From contig JAQGDQ010000325.1 in assembly GCA_030141605.1 (NCBI GenBank), positions 182,501 to 212,500 of the forward strand: a DNA stretch of 30,000 nucleotides, written 5' to 3'. Every line of letters starts with the position of its first letter. The first letter of the stretch is position 1. This DNA comes from Tubiluchus corallicola. Lineage: Eukaryota; Priapulida; Priapulimorpha; Priapulimorphida; Tubiluchidae. Shown piece after piece: positions 11,601-23,800 of the stretch. The notes under the pieces are model-generated. The model did not search any database. It worked only from the letters and a program-made list of their open reading frames with translations, and was not told the DNA's origin. The translations under genes and the position numbers were made by a program.

Positions 11601-14600
11601 GTCATATCCATGTTGTGTGTGGGCGTGGTTGCTATTGTAGTAATCTGTATTGTGTTTCACTACCTGGGCTTCTTTCCTCTCGGTAAGATTTTCAAAAGTT
11701 TTGTATTTATTACCGATACAATTATTTGTCTTATAATATTTCAGTACGAAAAAGACCCACCTGTTCACAGGACATTAATTAAAAACTCTTTTTCTAACGA
11801 AATTTCAAATGGCATTCATTGAATTTCTTTGCAAAGGTTACACAACTTTCGTGGTAGATTCATCTGCCATTTTGTATTTCATTGCAGTAGAGAATATCAC
11901 TTAGAATATCACTTATGGCAGCAAAAATCGTCTTGACAAAACGACATGTTTCTTTTTTTTCTAATATCGATACATTTGATCCAATAATACAGAGCCAATG
12001 TGCCATTATAACCAAGAAAGATTGTTGAGAAGTCGTTTAACTTTCCATAACTTAGCCATTATTAAATCTAACCGTAATAAACATGTAATGCATGTGGAAC
12101 CCCTTAATCATTATTGTCAGTTGGACGATTAATGTGCAATGATCTTGTGGTTCTTGAGACTGGACATCCCTCTTTCACCACGTGGATGAAATGTAGACAG
12201 ATGAAAATGTGGCAAAGATACTAGCCAATCGAGAAATTCTTCAGCTGTTTCTTCAAGCATACGGCGGTAGCCAGACTCTGCTACAGTGATTTGTATAAGT
12301 GTTTGAATGCTTACTGCTACGACTACTACTACTACAACAACTACTACTACTACTACTACTACTACTAACACCACCACCACCACCACCACCACCACTAATA
12401 TTACTACTACTACTACTAATAATAAATACCACAACTGGTCTCTTAACAGGAATTAAGAAGAAGCATCAGCAAGGAGGTAGTGTGATGTCCCTGAGCGCTC
12501 TACCTTCAGATTACGTGGAGGAATCCGAAAGGTTGTCTGCTGGTTTAGCGAATGGGCCCAGTTCTCCCGATCCAATATCTGGATTATGCAATGGAATTCC
12601 TGTAAGTTTATATAAACTGGCACCGAGTGATCACTATGTTTGCAATGTAATTTAATATAGCAATAATATAGTGTTCTGCAAGGCTGTGTACTAGTGCCAC
12701 CATTATTTTGATTATTTATAAATGTAATTTAATATTGCAATAATATAGTGTTCTGCAAGGCTGTGTACTAGTGCCACCATTATTTTGATTATTTATAAAT
12801 GTAATTTAATATTGCTATAATATAGTGTTCTGCAAGGCTGTGTACTAGTACCATCATTATTTTGATTATTTATAAATAATTTTCCGCACTGAGTAGAGGT
12901 TTTCTTAAGACACAAGAAAACACTCTTCACGTTAAAAGCTTAAAAAATTCGTCTTGAAATTTTTTTACACTGTCTCATTGTGTACTGGGCTTGCGTTAAC
13001 AGGAACACTGTATATAAACTTGTAAATTTAGAATTCTACAATGACGTTAGGCACAGCCATTTTAACGGTAGGTCATTTGAAATAAGTTTAGATAACATTG
13101 CCTAAAGTTTGAAAAAATAATCAGTACATTCTTAGCACGTACCTTTCTTAAACGAACCAAACTCTTAAATTCCTTTATATTGACAATAAAATCAATAATG
13201 TGTTTTTGTTGAATCAGTGGTGCATACTGGGATTGTGATGCGGTGCCGTTTTAACCGGTGGCTCAAATAATAATTTATTATGAATTTTCTTTTCCAATTA
13301 CACAAATCTTTCAAGCAGGTAGGCATAATGCTAAGTAATATAAAGCTTTTTGGGACATAGTTTAAAGGTACCTTACCTTCCCCTTTGAACATGTATGTAG
13401 ACTTGCACTAATGCTAATAACGATCATACATTGAATTCATGTCCCACTTTTTGTTCTGAGTAATTAAATTTTTATTCAGCTTCAATGTGAATCTCTTTCT
13501 TACCACATTATTTTAGCATGACCCAAAGTGAGACTCCAGCTAATCTCTTTCTTACCACATTATTTTAGCATGACCCAAAGTGAGACTCCAGCTAATCTGT
13601 CTCTTACCACATTATTTTAGTATGTCCCAATGTGAGACTCCAGCTAATCTCTTTTTTACCACATTATTTTAGCATGACCCAAAGTGAGACTCCAGTTAAT
13701 CTCTTTTTTACCACATTATTTTAGCATGACCCAATGTGAGACTTCAGTTAATCTCTTTCTTACCACATTATTTTAGTATGACCCAATGTGAGACTCCAGC
13801 TGATGTCTTTCTTACCATATGATTTTAGCATGACCCAAAGTGAGACTACAGCTAATCTCTTTCTTACCACATTATTTTAGCATGACCCAATGTGATGCTC
13901 CAGCTAATCTCTTTCTTACCACATTATTTTAGCATGACCCAATGTGAGACTCCAGCTGATGTCTTTCTTACCACATTATTTTAGCATGACCCAAAGTGAG
14001 ACTCCAGCTAATCTCTTTCTTACCACATTATTTTAGCATGACCCAAAGTGAGACTCCAACTAATCTCTTTCTTACCACATTATTTTAGCATGACCCAAAG
14101 TGGGAAGTTCCCAGGAAAAATCTTGTTTTGGAACAGACGCTGGGAGAAGGCGAATTCGGGAAAGTTGTTAAAGCAGAAGCACACAATCTACCGGGGAGAC
14201 GTGGACGTACCGTAGTTGCAGTGAAGATGCTGAAAAGTGTGTATACCTTTCTGTGTGAGTTTTCTCTCTCAAATATTGTGCTTCTGTGAGTCTCTGTGCA
14301 GCTATGTCAAATTATGCAGCTTTGCTTGCTCGTGCTTTTCTTTACATTTGTCTTATTGCATGTCATAAAACCAACGCTTGTCTTGCAGGGAATGACGTAC
14401 ATGTGATTGTAAATTCATTCTTGAGCCCAAATAGCCTTTTCACAGTTTCGTTGTGCGCATGCACGGTTGCTGTAGGTCAAAGGTTAAGTATACCACGGCA
14501 GCGCATCTTAACTACAACCGCCACGTGGCAACTGGTTAAAGCAAAGCTGTTTGCCGAATCAGTTCGGTAACGCCAGTTGTTTTACGTGGACTTTGCTTAA

Positions 14601-17600
14601 TTGTACATTAGTCAGTGCGTAGAGTGATTTACTGCAGGATTTTGCTTGGAAACAACGAAAGATGAAATAGGTAAGGTCCTACCTGGCTATTAAAATTGGT
14701 TAAAAATGTTACTATTACAATAGCATGGGCTGCGAAGTGTTGTCAAGTGTACACAAATGCGTTGTCTGGTACACTTAATCTTTGACTTTTCACGATCATC
14801 ATCAATCGCTGGAACTGTGAAAAGGCTTACTAACCGACTGGCCAGTTTTTCACGATGTTCGATACTTTTTGTTACAATTAGAATCTGCCAGAAAAAAACA
14901 GCCAATGGATCCATTAAGATTCAAGAGGCATTTCTGAGTTTTGTAATGAGCTTCACATGTCAAGATGTTTCTTCAATTTTGTACATTCTAGTAACTTGAC
15001 GAATGTTTGTGCTGTTTTGCACAGTAAATAAAGCGGAATATTGGCTGATTTTTCCTAGACAGATAAATTATGTGAATACCCTTACAAAAGCATTCAACAT
15101 TTTTAAATAGCTAACGAAATATCAAGTCTGAGTATGTTATTTATGCAGATGTTGAACATACGGTAATTATATTTTTGTAAAAAAATGTAAAATTTCACGT
15201 AGCAACAAACGCCAGCTTAGGTGGAATAAGAGGCTACGATGGTATTTGAAAAATGCAGGGGGGTGTGTTCGTTGCCCTGCTGTAGGTTCTAACAACACAT
15301 TGCAGTTGGTAAAATTGGTTTTGCTATGCTGACAGAGTGACGTTTTGTCTGCCATCTACTGGCGAGGAATGTAATTACACTATTTACAGTCCCATGATTT
15401 GTACTTTTCGAGTGTGGTGTCAATTTCAAAAGTATTGAGAATAACACAGTTTGATAATGGTAATCACCTGCATTCTTTTTCCACAGTAATCTTAATAAAA
15501 CGTGACTATGCTCAACAGGTTACTGAACACTTTATAATCATGATCACAGTTTTTCTTAGTTCTTGCTCCATTTCATCGTTCATTCACTACTCCTCCCACA
15601 TTTATGTATATATTATCATTATTTCAATTATTAATCATTTCTTTAAGATTTCCACGTACAGTTTGGCCTGTCAAGCTATGCTTTTAGGCTCAAACTGTAT
15701 GCATCAAATTTATTCTGTAATGTAATTTGCACATGTATATGCTGCATAAGAATCTCTTTTGTAATTTCTGGATAATATTGCATTTATATTTATATTTACT
15801 TCAGTGAAATCATCTGTTTTTCTATTATAACTGTTAGATGCAGAGTGGAAATAAACTTGCAATTTATAACTGTCATGACGCTAGAGTTGTCGCTGGCGTG
15901 TTTTGGGGAGAGCCAACAACCGAAATTGGCAGGTTTATCAGACTGTTTTTGTAGTTGCGATGTTCGTGTTAAACAGAAGAAATCACTGGATGAAAACATG
16001 GTTTAACTTTGCGATCTGCATTTTACTCAAAATCATAGTCTCATAGTCAAACCACATATGCATGAAAATGGTAAACATAATCAACGGTAGTAAACAAAAG
16101 TTAAAGTAAATCCATCAGCCAATATATCATGGCACCTGAGTCAAAACGTTATTATAACCACACAACTGTTTAAGCCTATTGCCTGTCCTGTAATCTTGCT
16201 ACCAAGTGTGAAAAACTACTGCATTCACAGAGAAGCCCAGTAACCCAGTTCCATACAAACATATAGGCAGTAGCAAGTACATACATATATTGGAAACTTC
16301 CAAGTGTACAAACAGATGTCAGCACTGACTTAGTGGTAATGAAAAACTAATGTTTAAAACTACAAATCAAAATTAATAAAAAACTGTAAATTAAATGCTC
16401 GCATCTGCGACAATAATCATAAAATTAATATTTTTTTATAATTGCCGTATATGTAGCCGTAACGGCGTGTTCAGATTTTTCTACCGTGCGTTTCCTCTCT
16501 GAAAGCAAGTGTTATCTGCTTTGCGAGTTACTGTTGGCAAGAAATTGCGAGTTACTGTTTGGTGTAGATGCTGAGCGAGTTACTCGCCACATTAACAGTA
16601 AATGGAGAATTGAGTATCAGTTAGCAGTTACTGTCGGAGAGTAACTCGCAACAAGTTTTGCTCTCTAATATGGATAAGTGAACATGCTTCTGAGTTACTT
16701 TGGCGAGTGGTGAATAAATTTGCTAGTCTGAACGTGCGGTGTTATTATCCACACTACCAAATATTTGAACCCCCCCCCCCCCATATGCATGCTTTGTGGT
16801 TCAAAGAACGTTACTTTCGTGTCGTGTCACCTGTTTTCCCATCTTTGTTGACTTCTGTTTTTGACCTTATGACACTAAACAGAGCCCGAGCAAAACTAAA
16901 ACTTGCTGTTTAAAGGAAGACCGGATGATTGACTAGATCCAATCTCATTTTAATTTACTGTCCAAAATATACATTTTCTTGCCTATAAAAGTTAACAATT
17001 GTTCCTTATATTTGAATAATTACCTTAGAAAGATAATTAACGGCAACAGAACACAGGTATTGTTTACGTCAGAAATTAACCGTTTGTGCAATGGTAGGCG
17101 CCTTCCCTTGCGCATCAAGCACATTTGCATAAGTGTTAAAGTACTGTTTAAACGCATGACGTCACGAAAAATGGGCTTTACATCATATGACGTCAGAAAC
17201 TAACACAGCAGTTCATGATCATGGTTATCACGGTACCTCCTTCTATTTGTCGGCCACGCGAATGTGACAAAAATGCGCCGTTGCCAATCTTAGTAGATTC
17301 ACTGAGCCGTGCGTAGCTTTGAAAGTTTAATGAGATTTGAGTATCCGAGGTAATTATTATTTAATCTAAGCTTTGATTAAAAAAATCTATTGTAGTTTTC
17401 AATATTTTAGAGCTTTCTTCATTTTGAACTCGCGTTTACACAATCATCCGGTTTTCCTTTAAACAGGAAATAATGTTGAGCCCCAAGACTGTACTATTAT
17501 TGTTATCATCTTGTGATTATAACACAGTTTCGACGGAGTGTTCTATTATTATATCACTTTAAAACTTTTCTTCTAAAATTTTTCTAAAATTAGTGTGTGA

Positions 17601-17832
17601 TATAAGACAGTTTCAAACAATTTTGTTTTGCTGGTGGACAGCCAGTTAAATTCAGAAATACGTAGTTTAGTCAGAATGTTAGAATTTAAATTTTGTTGTT
17701 TACATTTCTATATGTTATTCATATGTTGTCAGCTTTAAAAATAATTGGTGAAATTTGTCATTGATTTTGTGAGATCGTATTCAGACTGTCTGGGGGTCTG
17801 CATACTATTGTCCTTTGCCTATATAGTCAGCA

Positions 17833-17871
<39 letters not shown>

Positions 17872-20800
17872 TATACATATATATATATATATATATATAT
17901 AGGCCCTATAGTCTGTATTCAGTATATAGTCTACACATTAGTATCATTATAATATAAAAATATATAGAACCACGTTTGTGGTATTCCTCAAGGATGTGCA
18001 CTGCGACCTAAATTATTTCTAATTGCTTTCAGGCAATGCAGCAGGTGCGGAATTACGAGACCTGATTTCTGAGTACCAACTTCTGAAAGAGGTCGACCAT
18101 CCAAATGTAATTCGCATGCTCGGAGCATGCGCACAACGAGTTCCTCTTTACATTATCGTGGAATACTGTGAGCACGGTTCACTGCTGAGTTTTCTGCGCA
18201 AGTGCAGGCAGCCGGAAATCCTGTACCAGAATTTATCAACGCGCGAGGAATGTGGACCATCCACGGTGGAGGACGAGGAAGATTATCAGATCAGCAGCCA
18301 AGATTTGCTGAGTTTTGCCTGGCAGATTTGCAAGGGAATGAACTACCTGAGTGAAATGAAGGTCCTTATTTATTTTTTGTATAAAAGCAAATAACGTTAA
18401 GTTTTGCTGTACAAGTAAAATGGTGGTGTTTTGTTTAATTATTTATTATTATTCATTTTAATAATATATATATTATATTATATTATATAATATTATAATA
18501 ATTATATTAATAATATAATTATATATTATATAATTATATTATTATATTATATTATAATATTAATAATAATAATATTAATTATAATAATAATTATTTACTT
18601 TAAAATATAGTAATAAATAATTACCTTGCCATTGTTAGAAGAACCATATAATTATTTTTTTAAAAGATACACAAGTTGCAGGGTATACATGCAGGTAAAT
18701 CTTAACAAGTTTTAATTCAACGAGACGTTATAATTGTGTACTCATTGATAATCGACAGTGATAATGACTGATGCATTTCTAGATATTTCTACAGTTTTTC
18801 TTTTTATACCAAAACCTTGTGAAAAATGTCGAGGTACATACTGACATCTCATCCTTCGAACATGTAAAGAATCTAGGTTATGCTATTAGCTTCTTAATTT
18901 TTAAGAAACAGTTATTATAAATCCATGCGTTCACTATACTTCACAAAGAAGTAAGGGCCTAAATCCACACCCTGAGGAACTCAAGCTACAACTATAGACA
19001 AATCTGCCACAAAAAGTTTTGCCAACAATTTCGTCAGTTTAATTTTTCTTTCAGTTGGTGCATCGAGACTTGGCAGCAAGGAATATTTTAGTCGCTAAAG
19101 GCAAAACGATAAAAATCTCTGACTTTGGCTTAACCAGAGACATTTATGAAGGAGATGCATATTTTAGAAAAAGCAAGGTGAGAAATTTTTGATTTCATTG
19201 CATAAATTTAGCATTTCTGCATCTTTGGTTTGGTAGAAATCCTGTTTAATTTTGAAACTCTTGTATCACGTGGCTTTCATTTTTATCGATAGAAAACGTA
19301 ACTAATTTGTGGAATTGGTAATCAATTCTATTGAATACATTGATAATCAATTATATAAATTTCAATATTAGCTCATTGGTTTGTTTTATGGCGCAAGTCT
19401 ACCGAGTTTTCTGTCGCAAGTTTCCTCTCTAACAGCAAACTGGAAAGTGTGAACAAAGTTACTGTCGTCAAGAAATTGCAAACTCTCCAACATTAGTTGC
19501 GAGATGATTTACTGTGTAGTGTGAACGCTGCGGTGAGTTACTCTCCACACTTCTCACAGTGAATAGAGAAGTGACTGTCAGCTCACCATTACTATCGGAG
19601 TGTAACTCGCAACAAGTTTTACTCTCTAGTCTGAACACGTTTGCGAGTTACTTGGCGAGAAAAGTTGTTAGTCTGAACGTGCCCTTATTCGTAAACAGTA
19701 TTCATGTAATTAATTTGTAATTTACTTACTATGCATAATAATTCATTTTTTCTCGTTCTTTCGCAGGGGCGGTTGCCAGTAAAATGGATGGCTATTGAAT
19801 CTCTGTATGATAACATTTATACTTCAAAAAGTGATGTGTATGTATGCGTTCTATCTTTTATGAATAATATTGTATGTTTAGTTTGCATCTAGACCTACTT
19901 CTCTGGTTCTTACCTCCTTGGTGTCAAGGATGTATCCCTTTTGAGTATTTGATGTTGCTCTTAATGTTATTGTTGTTGTTGTCGTCGTCGTCGTTGTTGT
20001 TGTGGTAGGTGCTGCTGTTGTTGTTGTTGTTGTCGTTGTTGTTGTTGTGGTGGGTGCTGCTGTTGTTGTTGTTGTCGTCATTGTTGTTGTTGTGGTTGTG
20101 GTGGGTGCTGCTGTTGTTGCTGTTATTACTACTATTATTATTATTATTACTATTATTCTTATTATTATTGTTATTATTACTATTATTATTATTATTATTG
20201 TTATTGTCATCATCATTATTATTATTATTATTATCATTATCATCATCATCATCATCATCATCATCATCGTCGTCGTCGTCGTCATCATCATCATTAATAT
20301 AATTAATAGTCTTTTCTACCTAGTAGTGCAGTTTTAATATAAATAATTAATACAATAACTATTTGTTAGCAACTAAAAAAGTTGATGAAATGCGTACATA
20401 CGTGCAGTAACTTATACATTCATAAAATGCTTTTCTGACTTTCCTTATTACATTAAAATGAAAGCAAAAAATAGAACCAAACTTTATCCATCATCCGAAT
20501 GATTCATTAGATACAACATTTTTGACATAACGAGTAATTCTGAATTTTGAATTAATAAAATGAGTGTAGTTTAATTTAAAAAAAATCAAAATTTACATCA
20601 CGTGTAGAAGTATTTCTGTGCCCAGTATTCATTCTGCTTCTACAAAATAAGCCTGTTTACAGTCCCAGCGATTGATGATGATCGTGAAAAGGTCAAAGGT
20701 TGAGTGTACCAGACAACATATTTGTGTACGCTTGACAATGCCTCGCAGCCCATGCTGTTGTAATAGTAACTGTTTAACAGCTACGTAGAACCTTACCTAG

Positions 20801-23800
20801 TTTATCTTTTATTGTTTGCAAGCAAGTAAATCACTAGCCCCTGCTAGTAAATCACTTTACACACAGACTAGTGCATAACTAAGTAAAGTTCACGAAAAAC
20901 TGAAGTTACTGAACTGATGGGGCAGACGGCTTTGTTTTACACAGATGTTACGTGACGGTTGTAGTTAAGACGCATTGCTGTGGTACACTCAGCCTTTGAC
21001 CTACAGCAACTACGCGTGTGCACAACGATACTGTGAAAAGGCTTATTGTATTTCTTTCCCTGTTTCCAGGTGGTCATTTGGCGTCGTTTTGTGGGAGATC
21101 GTTACGCTGGGAGCAAATCCGTATCCTGGAATTGCGCCAGAAAGATTGTTTCACATGTTGAAATCAGGATATAGAATGAGTAAACCAGAAAATTGCTCTT
21201 GCGTTTTGTAAGTTTACCCCTTGTTGAGTACAACTAATCATTTTAAAGGATTGAGGTATTTTCTTTAAACATTTGATTTTAGACTCTTTAGCAACCATTT
21301 CCGCCGCAAATATGGGAAACCTTTGAAAACAGAAATAGGCAAAAATAGATAACAGAATATAGATTGTTTTTTATTTAATTCGGTGCAGTGCAAGCAGAAT
21401 GTAGCACTCAGGGGTCGGTTTGTTTGAAATTGACGTTTGTGGCGAGACTGGAACTTGGTTCATTATTAAACATGAACCCCTAAGATGAATCTCTGTACCA
21501 GAGCCACGTTTGTATGTATAAAATGTAATAAAAATTAAATGCTCCAATCTGCAGGATCAGTGAACAAAATAATCAGAGCAAGATTTGATCCAAGGTGGTC
21601 ACGAGCCATTAATATAGTAGCCACAGTGTCATTTAACATTGAAAGCGAATCACATAGCGTGACCACTCGGCTATGGTTTCCGCCTTTAATTGTTGTAACT
21701 CACCGTTGTGAGACTGTTTGAAGCTGTGTTACTACTTTCTGCTGATGAAGATGTCATCTCTGTTTATGACAGGTATGACATAATGTGCAATTGTTGGAGG
21801 GAAAGTGCCGAAGATAGGCCCTCTTTTGCTGACCTGGTTGAGTTATTTGAGGATATGCTGTCTGAAAGCATTGTAGGTACCATAGTCACAATCACAGTCA
21901 CTGTAAATCACAGATACAATAGTTTTCTTATGCTCAGTCGCAGTTACAGTCACAGTAATAGTAACAGTCACTGTAATTGACAGTTACAATGGCTTTATTT
22001 ATGCTCACTCATAGTCACAGCCACAGTCACTGTAAATGATTGTTACAATGGCTTTATTTATGTTCAGTCATAGTCACAGCCAAAGTCACTGTAAATGACA
22101 GTTACAATGGCTTTATTTATGCTCAGTCATAGTCATAGTCACAGTCACTGTAAATGACAGTTACAATGGCTTTATTTATGCTCAGTCATAGTCACAGTCA
22201 CAGTAATAGTTACAGTCACTGTAAATGTCAGTTGCAATGGCTTTATTTATATCCAGTCATAGTCACAGCCACTATAAATGACAGTTAGAGAATTTTTTAT
22301 GCTCAGTCAAATTTACACTCACAGTTGCAGTAACAGTTACTGTAAATAACAGTTACAATAGTTTTTTTATACTCAGTCACATTTACAGTCGCTGTTACAA
22401 TCACAGTTACAGTTATAATGACAGTCACAGTCACTGTAAATGACAATTTCCAAAGCTACGCATCCATACTACATGCAGTTTCTGCAAAGCTGCAGACTGA
22501 TGCTGTATAAAACCGGGAGCTACAGAAGAATACTACTCATAATGCAGCTAAAATGCTAAAGTGTATTAGAAATTATATAACCATACTATTCATTCTTAAA
22601 TTTCGACAATGGCCCAGATGCTGCATTGCCATACTACTCATCACTTGAATGCTGTAAAATTTGTGAAACATAGTAGAGTCTATATGACCATACTACTTTT
22701 GGTTAAAATGCACAAAACACAACTGAGCCATACTACTACTAACTAAAGTTCTTAACTTCTTGTAGGATTATCTTGATCTTAATACGGAAAATTTAGAAGC
22801 TATCCAGTCTCAGGAAGAAAAGGGTAAGCCTTGTGTGCTATCATTTCATGTGCAACTGTCTTCCAATGTTTCACAAACCTCGCCAGAGATGGCAGCACTG
22901 CGCTTCCGTTTTGCATTACTGGTATTTAAAGCCTCATAGGTGGATCATGACCTTGTTTTCAAACTTTTGCAAATTATCCAAACTAATTTAGCTTGATTAA
23001 ATTTGTATAATCGAATGTCTTTGATTCTGATACATGTCATTATTCATTTTAAACAAAAAATATTTTAAAACATATTGCAACACTCACATAAGAAGTGATT
23101 TAAATAGGAAGTAAAGGGGATTTTAATTTACGTCCCAAAAAACTTTCCATGCAAAGTTATATTACTTAGCATTTCGCTTTCCTTTTTGACAGACTTATGT
23201 AACTAGAAAAGAAAATTATTAATAATTTAACATATTCATACCATCTATCAAATGTTGCTGACCCACCTTCGAAGTATGCACCCCTAAAAATGTTTTGTTT
23301 ATTCTTATTGACAAAAAAGGAAATAACGCTTTTTCTTTCATTAGGGAAAAGTGTGCTATCAAAGCTGAGATAATTTTTTTCAAACATTCAGTTTGTTTCA
23401 AACGACCTACCGTTAAAATGGCTCCACACGGTCATCGTTGGAGTTTTCAAGTATTTTTTATCGTTACTGTCAACACAAGCTCTGTACGCAATATGATCAG
23501 GATATAAGTGTTATAAAATTTCTAAGTGATTTTTAGCCTTATGTAACTAAAGGGTTTTCTTGTTCTTTAAGTTAAAAATTCAAAATTCGTCCGCACGTTT
23601 TATTCAACACAGCCGTGTTAATTGAGCGCGTTAGAAATATATTCGTTTTATTTCGTTTCGTATTTTCTTTGCATTGCAGAAATCACGGAGGAAGAATATT
23701 CGGAAGATGACTTAGATCACAACGTGATCATGATTCCTACGGACGGAAACGAATACCTTGCCAGTCAGTTGCAAATCAGCGAACGAACACGGCTGATAAC

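Noticed and set aside
12129-12655. Poly-Val and poly-Leu frames near exon J
   Set aside because: ACT/CAC triplet array; only the 12450-12601 part belongs to a real exon.
18362-19054. Minor-spliceosome (U12) intron after exon L
   Set aside because: The donor GTCCTT lacks the RTATCCTT spacing and I see no TCCTTAAC-like branch site near the acceptor.
19878-20337. Three homopolymeric frames (Met/Thr/Ile, Val, Leu)
   Set aside because: Triplet satellite read in different frames.
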